Source: Nocardioides rubriscoriae (GTDB lineage Bacteria > Actinomycetota > Actinomycetes > Propionibacteriales > Nocardioidaceae). From it: DNA of 64,000 nucleotides. The position numbers and the translations under genes were made by a program. Each line of letters opens with the position of its first letter. Position 1 is the stretch's first letter. Shown here piece by piece: positions 25,402 through 34,500 of the stretch. Location of the stretch: positions 25,375 through 89,374 of the forward strand of contig NZ_VIYJ01000013.1 in NCBI RefSeq assembly GCF_008087085.1, read 5' to 3'. The notes under the pieces are model-generated. The model was not told where the DNA came from, did no database searches, and saw only the letters and a program-made list of their open reading frames with translations.

Positions 25402-26337
25402 ATGGCGAAGAAGTCCCGCACCAAGGCCCGTGACGCTGCTCCGCTCGCCGAGGGCGAGGTCGGCCCCCGGCAGCCCTGCCCCTGCGGCTCGGGCAAGCGC
25501 TACAAGGCCTGCCACGGTGCGCCCGGCGGTGGCGACGTGTTCGTCGCGCGGCCCTTCGAGGGCCTGCCCGGCGAGTGCGACATCGTCGCGCTGCGCGAGC
25601 TGGTGCCGGCGGCCACGGCGCCGCTGACCATCAAGGGCCACGAGGACCGCGTCGTCCAGGTCTGCACCATGCTGCCCGGCGCCAGCCCGGCGATGTCGCG
25701 CGAGAGCGGCCAGGTCTGGATCGGCCTGCAGGTGCAGCACTCCTTCGGTGACCCGTCGCGCGACCTGGCCGCCGTGCTCGAGGCGGCCCTGGCCGCCGAG
25801 GAGCCCGGCGTCATCGGGCTCACCACGCCGCCCGGCCCCGGCCCGCGCCTGCAGGACCTCGTCGCCGACGAGACCCTCGAGGTCACCGTCCACGAGGGCT
25901 ACGACTTCTGGCTCGCCGACGTCGAGGAGCGCGAGGAGCTCGCCGACGCCATGGCCCAGGCCAACGAGGGCGCGTCGCCCACGACCCGGCTCACCTCGGT
26001 CGAGGCGGCGTACTGGACCGACATGGGCACCAAGGAGTTCCTGCGCTGGGTGATGCCCGAGCCCGAGGATGCGCTGCTCGACGCCCTGTCGCGCCTGCAC
26101 GCCTCCGGCCGCGACGCGATCGTGCCCGAGGCGCGCCTGATCGGCATGTTCCGCGCCCACGGCCTGCTCGCCCCGGTCTGGGAGCTCCCCCTCGGCACCG
26201 GCGCCGCCGTGCTCGAGGAGCCGGCCGCTGAGTTCAAGAAGACCCTCGACGCCGCGATGGCCGACGACACCCCGCTGACGTCCGAGGAGCGCTCCACGCG
26301 CTCGGGGCTCGCCAACCGACAGGTCACGATCCGGTGA
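25402..26337 (+). CDS. DUF5926 family protein with SEC-C zinc motif
   Basis: A 311-residue protein. Its basic N-terminus AKKSRTKARD precedes a SEC-C type zinc motif QPCPCGSGKRYKACHG (residues ~25-39), and the rest matches the actinobacterial DUF5926 family, including DFWLADVEEREELADAMAQA and LLAPVWELPLGTGA. Its role is unknown; SEC-C motifs mediate metal-dependent protein or nucleic-acid contacts. Start ATG at 25402, 11 bp after the GDPD stop. Confidence 0.88.
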   Translation: MAKKSRTKARDAAPLAEGEVGPRQPCPCGSGKRYKACHGAPGGGDVFVARPFEGLPGECDIVALRELVPAATAPLTIKGHEDRVVQVCTMLPGASPAMSRESGQVWIGLQVQHSFGDPSRDLAAVLEAALAAEEPGVIGLTTPPGPGPRLQDLVADETLEVTVHEGYDFWLADVEEREELADAMAQANEGASPTTRLTSVEAAYWTDMGTKEFLRWVMPEPEDALLDALSRLHASGRDAIVPEARLIGMFRAHGLLAPVWELPLGTGAAVLEEPAAEFKKTLDAAMADDTPLTSEERSTRSGLANRQVTIR

Positions 26338-26357
26338 CCTAGGCCTCGGCGCGTCGG

Positions 26358-27053
26358 TCAGGCGGGGACAGACCCCCGACGGGCCTCGTCGGTGCTCGTC
26401 GACCGCGGCTCGACCAGTGGCAGCAGCACCCGGGCCACCACGGCCAGCCACACGCTGGCGAGGACCAGCGCGGTGAGCACGTCGGTCGGGTGGTGGGCGC
26501 CCTGGTAGAGACGGGAGGCCGCGACGACCGGCGGGACCAGGAGCAGCACGACGAGCCAGCGGCGCGCGGCGGGCGCGAGGTGGGCCAGCAGCAGCGCGGT
26601 GCCGCCGTAGACCACGACGCTGGTGATCGTGTGCCCTGACGGGAAGCTGTGGTCGGGCACCAGGCCGGGGTCGAGGATCCGCACCGGGGGCCGGTCGCGC
26701 GGGACCAGCTGGGTGCAGGCGACGTAGAGGGCGAACGCGCCGGCCAGCAGCACCACGACGTAGAGCGCGGGGCGCAGCGAGCGCTGCCACACGGACACCG
26801 CGACGGCCACGACGACCCCGAGCGCGAGGCCGAACACCGTGTTGGCGAGGAAGGTGCCGACCGACGCGGCGGTGTCGAGGCCGCCGGTCCGGTGGTCGGC
26901 GAGCCAGCGCTCGACGTCGTCGTCCCAGCCGCCGACGCTGCTCTCCAGGGGGCCCGTCAGGAGCTGGCCCACGAGCAGCATGAGGCCCAGGACCACCACC
27001 CAGGCCACGGTGAGGGTCAGCGCACGGGTGCGCCACGAGGCGTCGGGGGTCAC
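26358..27053 (-). CDS. PAP2-family phosphatase (membrane)
   Basis: A 231-residue integral membrane phosphatase with six predicted helices. The three PAP2 motifs are PRDRPPV (motif 1), PSGHT (motif 2) and SRLYQGAHHPTDV (motif 3, with nucleophilic His). It would dephosphorylate phosphatidate, undecaprenyl-PP or a similar lipid phosphate on the outer face. The GTG start overlaps the stop of the upstream epimerase gene by 4 bp (ATG-A type coupling on the minus strand). Confidence 0.9.
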   Translation of the reverse strand: MTPDASWRTRALTLTVAWVVVLGLMLLVGQLLTGPLESSVGGWDDDVERWLADHRTGGLDTAASVGTFLANTVFGLALGVVVAVAVSVWQRSLRPALYVVVLLAGAFALYVACTQLVPRDRPPVRILDPGLVPDHSFPSGHTITSVVVYGGTALLLAHLAPAARRWLVVLLLVPPVVAASRLYQGAHHPTDVLTALVLASVWLAVVARVLLPLVEPRSTSTDEARRGSVPA

Positions 27054-27964
27054 GAGGAGAGCGTGCCACCCGCGCCGGGGTCGGCCAACACGTCGCGCCA
27101 GGAGTGTCGCGGCTCGTAGCCGAGCAGGTCCCGCGCCTTGTCGATGGCGTAGAAGGTCTCGTCGCGACCCATCTCGCGGCGTACCTCGACGCCGGCGTAG
27201 AAGCGGTCGCGCACCTCGGCGTTGGTCGCGGCGACCGAGAGGTCGGCGTTGGCGACGTTGAAGACCTGGTAGCCGAGACCGTCGGTCGAAAGGCAGCGCT
27301 GGGTCAGCTGGGCCAGGTCGCGGGTGTCGATGTAGGCGAAGACGTTGCGCCGGCGCAGCGCCGGGTCCGCGAGGAAGGCGGGGAACTGCTCGGCGTACTC
27401 GTGCGGCTCGATGACGTTGTTGATGCGCAGGCCGTAGACGTCGGCGCCGGTGCGGGCCTGGAAGGACCGGGCCGTGACCTCGTTGGCCACCTTCGACATC
27501 GCGTAGGCGTCCTCGGGGACCGTCGGGTGCTCCTCGTCGACCGGCAGGTAGAGAGGCGTGCGCTCGCCCTGCGCGAAGCAGATGCCGTACGTCGTCTCCG
27601 AAGAGGCGAAGACGACCTTGCGGATGCCGAGCCGCGTGGCCGCCTCGAGCACGTTGAAGGTGCTGAGCACGTTGGTCGCGTAGGTGCGGGCGTCGGAGGT
27701 CAGCAGGATCCGCGGCACGGCGGCGTAGTGCACGACCGCGTCGTACGACGGCTGCTCGGCGAGCTCGAGCTCGTCGAACGTGGCCAGCCCGGCCATGGCC
27801 GAGTAGGTCTCGCCGGCGTCGGTCAGGTCGACCCGCAGGTCGGCGACGTCGGGGTGGCCCAGGGGGACGAGATCGGCGTTGGTGACCTGGTGGCCCTGCT
27901 CGGCGAGGTGGGTGGCGACGTGCTTGCCGGCCTTGCCGCTGGCCCCGGTGAAGAAGATGCGCAT
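27050..27964 (-). CDS. NAD-dependent epimerase/dehydratase
   Basis: A 304-residue extended SDR. The start MRIFFTGASGKAGKHVATHL gives the TGxxGxxG cofactor loop; the catalytic Tyr-xxx-Lys is YAMSKVANEV with an upstream SSETTYG serine region. LRINNVIEPHEYAEQFPAFL and AYIDTRDLAQ are typical of sugar-nucleotide or uronate-modifying epimerases. The product cannot be assigned. The ATG at 27964 is preferred to the one 5 codons upstream because it begins the beta strand of the Rossmann fold. Confidence 0.87.
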   Translation of the reverse strand: MRIFFTGASGKAGKHVATHLAEQGHQVTNADLVPLGHPDVADLRVDLTDAGETYSAMAGLATFDELELAEQPSYDAVVHYAAVPRILLTSDARTYATNVLSTFNVLEAATRLGIRKVVFASSETTYGICFAQGERTPLYLPVDEEHPTVPEDAYAMSKVANEVTARSFQARTGADVYGLRINNVIEPHEYAEQFPAFLADPALRRRNVFAYIDTRDLAQLTQRCLSTDGLGYQVFNVANADLSVAATNAEVRDRFYAGVEVRREMGRDETFYAIDKARDLLGYEPRHSWRDVLADPGAGGTLSS

Positions 27965-28013
27965 TCGGGTGACAACCATCGGGGCCGCCGAATCCTTCCG
28001 TCGGGTGCCGGCG

Positions 28014-28895
28014 TCAGGTGCGGGGCCGGACCGCCCAGGCGGCCAGCCGGGAGTAGCCCTTGACCGAGAGCCGCTTGAGCCGGCGGAACTGGAAGTCGGG
28101 GTGGTGCACGTCGTCGTCCTCGGAGGTGCCGGTGAGCGCCTCGTAGGCGCCGCGATCCACCAGGACGGTCCCGGGGCGGGCCACCGAGGTGAGCCGGGCG
28201 GCGATGTTGACGGTCTCGCCGTAGACGTCGCCCAGGCGGCGCACGGTCTCGCCGTGCGCGAGCCCGGCCCGCACCTCGGGGAACGGGTCGTCGGCGCCGG
28301 AGCCGCGCCGGCAGAGCTCGAGGGCGGCGTCGAGCGCGGCGCGGGTGTCGTCGGCGACGAAGAGGACCTCGTCGCCGATGTTCTTGATGATCCGGCCGCC
28401 CTGGGCCGCGACCAGGGCGGTGGTCTCGCTCTCGAACCGCTCGATCCACTCGACCAGCTCGTGCTCGGTCAGCGACTTGCTGCGCGAGGTGTAGCCGACG
28501 ATGTCGACGAAGACCACGGTCAGAGGCGCCGAGCCGCTCGACGTCGGGTCGGCGCTGGTGAGCCGGCGCGCACCGGCGCTGACCAGGTGACGGCGCCACA
28601 CGTAGCTCTGCAGGGCCTCGACGCGCGGCACGACCTCGGAGGCCAGTGCGGCCATGCTCTCGTCGAGGTCGGCGCCGCTCTCGAGCGCGACCGTCGCGAG
28701 CAGGCTGGTCTGCCAGTCGGCGAGCCGGGCGAAGCTGCGACCCCAGGTGCGCACCAGCGCCTCCTGGCGCTCGGCCGACAGGATGCCGAGCTCGACGAGG
28801 TCCTGGGCGGCACGCAGCGCGTCGACGTCGGCCTGGGTGAAGACGACCTCGTCGTCGGCGACCTGGGCGAAGCCGAGCAGTGCCCACAGGCGCAC
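28014..28895 (-). CDS. Class III adenylate/guanylate cyclase
   Basis: At least 293 residues; converts ATP to cAMP. The catalytic domain shows both metal Asp residues (VVFVDIVGYTSRS and NIGDEVLF), the Lys of RIIKNIGDEVLF that selects adenine, and the transition-state Asn/Arg in GETVNIAARLTS, so it should be active. GTG 28895 is the only normal start, but the same frame continues upstream to ~29006 with family-like sequence (LDAYLLGEAPGLTREQVVAA), so the real N-terminus is probably longer, with a CTG at 29006 overlapping the upstream TGA. The N-terminal part resembles the regulatory region of actinobacterial cyclases. Confidence 0.85.
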   Translation of the reverse strand: MRLWALLGFAQVADDEVVFTQADVDALRAAQDLVELGILSAERQEALVRTWGRSFARLADWQTSLLATVALESGADLDESMAALASEVVPRVEALQSYVWRRHLVSAGARRLTSADPTSSGSAPLTVVFVDIVGYTSRSKSLTEHELVEWIERFESETTALVAAQGGRIIKNIGDEVLFVADDTRAALDAALELCRRGSGADDPFPEVRAGLAHGETVRRLGDVYGETVNIAARLTSVARPGTVLVDRGAYEALTGTSEDDDVHHPDFQFRRLKRLSVKGYSRLAAWAVRPRT

Positions 28896-29002
28896 GGCGT
28901 CCTCGAGGGGGACACCGGAGGCCGCGACGACCTGCTCGCGCGTGAGCCCCGGCGCCTCACCGAGCAGGTAGGCGTCGAGCCGGTCGAGCGGGTCGTCGTC
29001 GC

Positions 29003-29380
29003 TCAGCTCGAGGTCCCCTTCATGCGGGCCTCGACGACGGCGGTGAGCTTGTCGCGGAACGACGGCATCTCCGACAGCAGCTCGTTGATGTCGTCGTCGG
29101 TGAAGTGGATCGCCACCAGCGGCGTCAGGGACACGATCGAGGCGGTGCGCAGGGTGTGACCGACGATCGCGGCCTCGCCGACGATGTCACCGGCGCCGAG
29201 CTGGGCGATCTCCTGGCCGTCGCGGCGCACCGACACGGTGCCCTCGAGCAGGATGTAGGCCTTGTCGGCCGGGGTGTCCTCCCAGATCGGCGACCAGCCC
29301 TGGGGCAGCTTGACCCGCCGTCCGTGCGCACTGATCTGCGCGATCTCCTTGGACGTGAACGAGTCGAAGAACGAAGCCAT
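29003..29380 (-). CDS. Cyclic nucleotide-binding domain protein
   Basis: A 125-residue free-standing cNMP-binding domain (CAP effector fold) without a DNA-binding part. The beta-roll reads GTVSVRRDGQEIAQLGAGDI and the phosphate-binding cassette is GEAAIVGHTLRTASI with the conserved Gly-Glu and Arg. It is directly upstream of, and overlaps, the adenylate cyclase frame, so it may bind the cAMP made by its neighbour and tune it. Similar two-gene pairs are seen in actinobacteria. Confidence 0.9.
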   Translation of the reverse strand: MASFFDSFTSKEIAQISAHGRRVKLPQGWSPIWEDTPADKAYILLEGTVSVRRDGQEIAQLGAGDIVGEAAIVGHTLRTASIVSLTPLVAIHFTDDDINELLSEMPSFRDKLTAVVEARMKGTSS

Positions 29381-29503
29381 GGGTCAGCCTTCCTTGGCCG
29401 GTGGTGGTGCGGTCGTGCTGCACGGTGGAGGGAGCGGGTCGATCCTGGCCGAGGTTACCGACGGGTGTCCACCGTGTCCGGCGCTCGGCCGAGTCGGCAG
29501 CGG

Positions 29504-30709
29504 CTAGAGCGGGTCGCGCTCGATCGGGCAGCTCATGCACCGCGGGCCGCCGCGGCCCGAGCCCAGCTCGGAGCCGGCGATGCGCACGACCTCGATGCCG
29601 GCGTCCTCGAGACGGGCGTTGGTGCCGTGGTTGCGCTCGTAGGCGACCGCGACGCGGGGGGCCAGGGCCAGGGTGTTGTTGCCGTCGTCCCACTGCTCGC
29701 GCTCGGCCTCGACGGGGTCGAGACCGGTGGCGATGCGGTGCACCTTGGCGACGCCCATCGCGTCGGCGGCGGCCTCGAGGAACGGGCGGGCCGGCGCCAC
29801 GTCGAGGTGCAGGGCGCCGTCGTCGTCCTGGCCCTGGGCCGTGACGGCGTAGGCGACCAGCGAGTCGGCGACGTTCTCGTAGACGACCATGAGGTCGACG
29901 TCGACCATGGTGCAGATGGTGTCGAGGTGCATGGTCGCCCGCTCCTGGGCGATCGGGACCGCGAGCACGGTGTGGGCGAGGTCCTGGTCGAAGACCTGAC
30001 GGGCCAGCCGCTCGACGCCGGCGGGGGTGGTGCGCTCGCCGACGCCGACCGCGACGACGCCGGGGCTCAGCAGCAACACGTCGCCGCCCTCGACGTGCTC
30101 GTAGTGGGAGCCGTGGATCCGCGGGGAGCCGACGAAGCGCGGGTGCAGCGTGTAGATCAGCTCGGTCAGCTGGGTCTCGCGCTTGCGGGCCGGCATCGCG
30201 AGGCTGGTGATCGCGACCCGGTCGCGCACCCACACCGAGGAGTCGCGGGTGAAGAGCAGGTTGGGCAGCGGGTCGACGAGGAACGCGTCGCTGGCCAGCA
30301 GCGAGGTCACCAGCCCGAAGCCGCCGCGTACCTCGTCGTTGCGGATGCCCGCGGTGAGGTACGTCGTGAGGTCGGCCGGCGTGGCGTCGCCGAGGAAGCC
30401 GCGCAGGTAGTGGCGCATCGTGTCGCCCAGGTCGAGGTCGCCCAGCACGGTGTCGATCGCCGCCTGCCGGGCGTCGTCGTGCGCGAGGGTCTCGGTGAGC
30501 AGCTCGGTGAGGTAGAGGACCTCGACGTCGCGGTCGCGCAGGGCCTGCGCGAACGCGTCGTGCTCCTCCTGCGCGCGAGCGACCCACGGGATGCCGTCGA
30601 AGAGCAGCCGGTCGTTGTTGCGCGGCGTGAGCCGGCTGAGCTCGGGTCCTGGGCGGTGGAGCATCACCGTCCTGAGTCGTCCGACCTCGCTGTCCGCACC
30701 ATGAGCCAT
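29504..30709 (-). CDS. arcA: Arginine deiminase
   Basis: A 401-residue enzyme hydrolysing arginine to citrulline and ammonia. Signature residues: NLLFTRDSSVWV (Asp/Arg substrate binding), HYEHVEGGDVLLLS (His-x-Glu), MHLDTICTMVD (His, Asp), and the terminal GRGGPRCMSCPIERDPL with nucleophile Cys391. Length is normal. No arcB, arcC or arginine antiporter is adjacent, so here it may serve arginine catabolism or pH homeostasis rather than a full ADI operon. A 13-bp palindrome lies 25 bp upstream of the ATG. Confidence 0.95.
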   Translation of the reverse strand: MAHGADSEVGRLRTVMLHRPGPELSRLTPRNNDRLLFDGIPWVARAQEEHDAFAQALRDRDVEVLYLTELLTETLAHDDARQAAIDTVLGDLDLGDTMRHYLRGFLGDATPADLTTYLTAGIRNDEVRGGFGLVTSLLASDAFLVDPLPNLLFTRDSSVWVRDRVAITSLAMPARKRETQLTELIYTLHPRFVGSPRIHGSHYEHVEGGDVLLLSPGVVAVGVGERTTPAGVERLARQVFDQDLAHTVLAVPIAQERATMHLDTICTMVDVDLMVVYENVADSLVAYAVTAQGQDDDGALHLDVAPARPFLEAAADAMGVAKVHRIATGLDPVEAEREQWDDGNNTLALAPRVAVAYERNHGTNARLEDAGIEVVRIAGSELGSGRGGPRCMSCPIERDPL

Positions 30710-30733
30710 GGCCGCAGCCTAGTGACTCCCAAG

Positions 30734-30746
30734 ATTGTCAGACAAT
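30734..30746. promoter_or_regulatory. Palindrome upstream of arcA, GntR/FadR-type operator candidate
   Basis: ATTGTC-A-GACAAT is a perfect 6-bp inverted repeat, with the T-GTC-N-GAC-A core seen at many FadR-subfamily sites. It is AT-rich against the local background and sits where an arcA promoter should be. Confidence 0.55.
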
Positions 30747-30891
30747 TCTGCGACCTCGTCGGGATAGTCCCCGACGAAGATCAAGGTCCCGGACGCGAGA
30801 TCGTTGATTTTCGTCAGGGACTGTCCCGGCCCGGGGCGGCCTGCGGTGCGCCTGGCCCGGCCGGGTCTCGGGCCCGCCTACCGTGGGGGCC

Positions 30892-31284
30892 GTGCCCGCC
30901 GTCCTGTCCGTCCTCGCCCTGGTGCTGGCGGCGACCGCCGTGGGGATCGCCGTCGTCACCCTGCGTCGGACGCACCGGCGTTCCGACGGCTCCGACCTGC
31001 CGTCGGACCTGCTCGGCCTACGACGCGAGGTCGCGGCCCTGCGCGCCGAGGCCGGCGACGGCCTGCGCCACCTCGCCGTGGTCCGCTACGACGCGTTCGG
31101 CGACATGGGCGGCCACCTGTCGTGGAGCCTGGCCCTGCTCGACGACCGCGGCGACGGGGTCGTGATCAGCTCGATCCACGGGCGCAGCGAGGCCCGGACC
31201 TACGCCAAGAGCATCAGCGCCTGGACCAGCGACCAGCAGCTCTCGCCCGAGGAGGACGAGGCGGTCGCCCAGGCCCGTGCCTGA
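30892..31284 (+). CDS. DUF4446 family protein
   Basis: A 130-residue protein with one N-terminal transmembrane helix (VLSVLALVLAATAVGIAVVTL), a short basic turn RRTHRR, a helical stretch LLGLRREVAALRAEAG and the DUF4446 core VVRYDAFGDMGGHLSWSLAL with SSIHGRSEARTYAK. Known members are membrane-anchored proteins of unknown function widespread in Gram-positives. GTG start at 30892. Confidence 0.88.
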   Translation: MPAVLSVLALVLAATAVGIAVVTLRRTHRRSDGSDLPSDLLGLRREVAALRAEAGDGLRHLAVVRYDAFGDMGGHLSWSLALLDDRGDGVVISSIHGRSEARTYAKSISAWTSDQQLSPEEDEAVAQARA

Positions 31285-31307
31285 AGGGCCGACCGGCTGA
31301 CGCGGCG

Positions 31308-31862
31308 TCAGGCCGCCGGTCGCGCGACGGTGATCCGGCCGCGTACGTCGACGCGGCGCACCTGGCGCAGCGTGGCGAGGTGCACGCACATCAGCACGAA
31401 CAGCCCGACGTAGAGCACGATCGGGTAGAGCCGCACGCTCGAGGCGTCGCTGATCATCTCCCAGGGCCACGTCATCGCGACGTCGTGGGACGCGGCGGCC
31501 GCGGCGACGAAGCCGGCGGTCATGGTGAGGTCCCAGATCGCGAGCACCACCAGCCCGGCGACCTCGAGCCGCATCGCGCGCTGCCGCGTGATCCCGGCCA
31601 TGAGCAGCGCCCCGCCGCCGAGGGCGAGCGAGCCGGTGAGCGGCCGCATCCACATCCCGGCCTCGTCGAAGACGCCGGCACCGCCGTTGAGCAGGATCAG
31701 CCCACCCGCGAAGACGCCGACGAACGCATGGACGGCGAGCAGGCCCTGCCGATTGGCCCGCTCCCACTGCTGTTGACCCCGTGCACCGAACACCAGAGCG
31801 GCGGCCCGGGCGCCGTCGGCCGGCCCGTGCCGGGGCACGGGGTGCATGCGGGTGGTCACCAT
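31308..31862 (-). CDS. Four-helix membrane protein of unknown function
   Basis: A 184-residue protein with a short polar N-terminus and four predicted transmembrane helices: LAVHAFVGVFAGGLILLNGG, LTGSLALGGGALLMAG, LEVAGLVVLAIWDLTMTAGF and LYPIVLYVGLFVLMCVHLAT, ending in a basic cytoplasmic tail. I do not recognise a family. ATG 31862 is chosen, since 11 upstream codons look non-coding. Confidence 0.7.
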   Translation of the reverse strand: MVTTRMHPVPRHGPADGARAAALVFGARGQQQWERANRQGLLAVHAFVGVFAGGLILLNGGAGVFDEAGMWMRPLTGSLALGGGALLMAGITRQRAMRLEVAGLVVLAIWDLTMTAGFVAAAAASHDVAMTWPWEMISDASSVRLYPIVLYVGLFVLMCVHLATLRQVRRVDVRGRITVARPAA

Positions 31863-32064
31863 GCGACCAGTCTGGTCGGTCGCCGGCCCGCCCACAGCCG
31901 CCGTGCGGGTCGACCGGCATGGTCATCTCGACCCCCCACCCCTTCCGATCGGCCATCCGGGGTCGGTGCCGAGGTCGGTGTCGAGGTCGCCGCCGAGGTG
32001 AAGCCGACGAGGTGGCGCCCGCTCGGGTGAGACGGCCCCCGGTGGCGGCGTCCAGGATGGCCCC

Positions 32065-33798
32065 ATGACCCAGGACCTCGTCGACGCCCAGCCCCGGGTC
32101 CGCGACCCCAAGTGGTGGACCCTCGTCGCCGTCTGCACCGGCGTGTTCATGCTGCTGCTCGACGTCACCATCGTCAACGTCGCCCTCTTCGACATCCAGG
32201 CCGACCTCGACGCCTCGCTGCCCGACGTCCAGTGGGTGATCGACGCCTACGCCCTGAGCCTGGCCGCCCTGCTGCTGACGGCGGGGTCGCTGGCCGACCT
32301 GTTCGGCCGCAAGCGCGTCTTCGTGATCGGCCTGGTGCTCTTCACGACCGGGTCGGTGCTGTGCGGCGCGGCGCCCGACGTGCTGTTCCTGTCGGTGGCC
32401 CGAGGGGCCCAGGGCATCGGCGGCGCCGCGATGTTCGCGACCGCACTGGCCCTGCTCGCCTCGGCGTTCACCGGCAAGGACCGCGGCACCGCCTTCGCGG
32501 TGTTCGGCGCGACGACCGGGGTCTCGGTGGCCGTCGGGCCGGTGCTCGGCGGCCTGCTCACCACCGGCCTGTCGTGGCGGTGGATCTTCTTCGTCAACAT
32601 CCCGATCTGCGCGGTCGCGCTGCTCGTGACTGTGTTCAGGGTGCAGGAGTCGCACGACCCACGCGCCGGGCGTCCCGACTGGGTCGGGTTCGTCACCTTC
32701 AGCGCCGCGCTCGGGTCGTTGGTCTACGGCCTGATCGAGGCCGGGCAGCACTCGTGGGGCGAGACCAAGGTGGTCGTCTGCCTGGTCGCCGCCGCCGTGC
32801 TGCTGGCGCTCTTCGTGGTCAGCCAGCTGCGTCGCGACGACCCGATGTTCGACCTGGCCCTGCTGCGCAAGCCGACCTTCACCGGTGGCCTCGTCGCGGC
32901 GTTCGGCATCTCCGCCGGCGTCTTCGCGCTGTTCACGTTCCTCGTGCTCTACCTGCAGGGCGTCCTCGGCTTCGACGCCATCGGCGCCGGCCTGGTCTTC
33001 CTGTGCCTGTCCGGTACGTCGTTCGTGGCGGCCATCGTCGCGGGCCGGCTCACCGAGCTGGTGCCGGTCAAGTGGCTCATCGCCCCGGGGTTCGTCGTGG
33101 CCGGCGTGGGCCTGCTGCTGATGCTCGGCGTGGAGCACTCGACCGACCAGTCGCAGTGGCACCACCTGGTGCCCGGCCTGCTCGTGGCCGGCTTCGGCGT
33201 CGGCATGATCAACCCACCCCTGGCCTCGACCGCGGTCGGCGTCGTCCCGCCGGCCCGGTCGGGCATGGCCTCGGGCGCCAACTCGACCTTCCGCCAGGTC
33301 GGCATCGCCACCGGCATCGCCGCGCTCGGCTCGATCCTGGCCCAGCAGGTCACCGCCGACGTCGAGCGCGGCCTGTCCGGCGTGGTGCCCCCGCAGGCCG
33401 TGGGCCCGCTCGCCGAGGCCCTGAGCAGCGGCCAGGTCCGGGCTGCGGCCGCCGTGGCCTCCGACCAGGCCACGCAGGCCGGCGGCGCCCAGGCCGGACG
33501 GGCCGCGAGTGAGGCGGTCACCCAGGTCGGCACGGCGGCGTACGTCGACGCGCTCAACACCGTCCTGCTCATCGGCGCGGTCCTGTGCCTGGTCTGCGCG
33601 GTGCTCGGCGTGGTCCTGATCCGGCAGCGTGACTTCGACTCCGCCGGCCGCTACCGCACCGCGGACGCCGACGCCGACGCCCCGCCCCGCCACGTCGACC
33701 CCGAGGCCGCCGAGGCCCCGCTCGGCGAGCGTGCCCCCACCGGCGGCGCGCACGCCGCGTCCGCCGACGCCGGGGCGACGGGAGCCTCGTCGGCGTAG
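32065..33798 (+). CDS. MFS drug exporter, DHA2 (EmrB/QacA) family
   Basis: A 577-residue transporter with about 14 membrane helices. MFS motifs visible: LLDVTIVNVALFDIQ (motif D1), GSLADLFGRKRVFVIG (motif A), RGAQGIGGAAMFA (motif B) and GVSVAVGPVLGGLLTTG (motif C, antiporter). The helices end near residue 520 and an acidic, Ala-rich tail follows. It probably exports hydrophobic compounds in exchange for protons. It converges on kdpE with a 9-bp gap. No regulator is adjacent. Confidence 0.9.
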   Translation: MTQDLVDAQPRVRDPKWWTLVAVCTGVFMLLLDVTIVNVALFDIQADLDASLPDVQWVIDAYALSLAALLLTAGSLADLFGRKRVFVIGLVLFTTGSVLCGAAPDVLFLSVARGAQGIGGAAMFATALALLASAFTGKDRGTAFAVFGATTGVSVAVGPVLGGLLTTGLSWRWIFFVNIPICAVALLVTVFRVQESHDPRAGRPDWVGFVTFSAALGSLVYGLIEAGQHSWGETKVVVCLVAAAVLLALFVVSQLRRDDPMFDLALLRKPTFTGGLVAAFGISAGVFALFTFLVLYLQGVLGFDAIGAGLVFLCLSGTSFVAAIVAGRLTELVPVKWLIAPGFVVAGVGLLLMLGVEHSTDQSQWHHLVPGLLVAGFGVGMINPPLASTAVGVVPPARSGMASGANSTFRQVGIATGIAALGSILAQQVTADVERGLSGVVPPQAVGPLAEALSSGQVRAAAAVASDQATQAGGAQAGRAASEAVTQVGTAAYVDALNTVLLIGAVLCLVCAVLGVVLIRQRDFDSAGRYRTADADADAPPRHVDPEAAEAPLGERAPTGGAHAASADAGATGASSA

Positions 33799-33807
33799 CT
33801 CGTAGGC

Positions 33808-34500
33808 TCAGGGCTCGAGCGTGTAGCCCAGCCCCGCGGTGGTGATCAGGTGCCTCGGGGACGACGGGTCGTCCTCGAGCTTGCGGCGCAGCTGGGCGGC
33901 GTAGACGCGCAGGTAGTGCGTCTCGTGCTCGTACGCCGGGCCCCACACCTCGCGCAGCACCTGCTCGCGCGGGACCAGCCGGCCGAGGTTGCGGGCGAGC
34001 AGCTCGAGGAACGACCACTCCGTGGGTGTCAGGCGTACGTCGTCGCCGCGGCGCGCGACCCGCTTGCGCGCCAGGTCGATGGTGAGGTCGCCGACGGTCA
34101 CGACGCTCTCGGTGGGCACGGCGTCCTGGGAGCGGCGTACGGCGGCGCGCAGGCGGGCCATCAGCTCGTTCATCGCGAACGGCTTGGTGACGTAGTCGTC
34201 GGCGCCGAGGTCGAGGGCCTCGACCTTGTCCTCGCCGTGCTGGCGCGCGGAGAGCACGACGATCGGCACGGTGGTCCAGCCGCGCAGCCCGGCGATCACC
34301 TCCGCGCCGTCCATGTCGGGCAGGCCGAGGTCGAGCACGACGACGTCGGGGTGGGTGGTCGCGGCCGCCTCGAGGGCCGAGCGGCCGTCGGCGGCGGTGA
34401 CGACCTCCCAGCCGTGGGCGCGCAGGTTGATCGCCAGGGCGCGGGCCAGGGCCGGCTCGTCGTCGACGACCAGCACCTTGTGGGCGGCGGTGCTGGTCAT
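33808..34500 (-). CDS. kdpE: Response regulator KdpE
   Basis: A 230-residue OmpR/PhoB-type regulator. The receiver has the acidic pair Asp13-Asp14 (VLVVDDEP), phospho-acceptor Asp57 (VVVLDLGLPDMDG), and Lys in YVTKPFAMNEL. The winged-helix effector starts near residue 130 and includes LTPTEWSFLELLARNLGRLV and HYLRVYAAQLRRKLEDD. It activates the kdp operon on low potassium or osmotic stress. Its ATG overlaps the kdpD stop by 4 bp, so it is co-translated as the last gene of the operon. Confidence 0.95.
   Translation of the reverse strand: MTSTAAHKVLVVDDEPALARALAINLRAHGWEVVTAADGRSALEAAATTHPDVVVLDLGLPDMDGAEVIAGLRGWTTVPIVVLSARQHGEDKVEALDLGADDYVTKPFAMNELMARLRAAVRRSQDAVPTESVVTVGDLTIDLARKRVARRGDDVRLTPTEWSFLELLARNLGRLVPREQVLREVWGPAYEHETHYLRVYAAQLRRKLEDDPSSPRHLITTAGLGYTLEP

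Noticed and set aside
28895..29002. Treating the upstream extension of the cyclase as a separate small gene
   Set aside because: It is in the same frame as the cyclase with no stop between, so it is the cyclase's own N-terminus or an untranslated relic of it.
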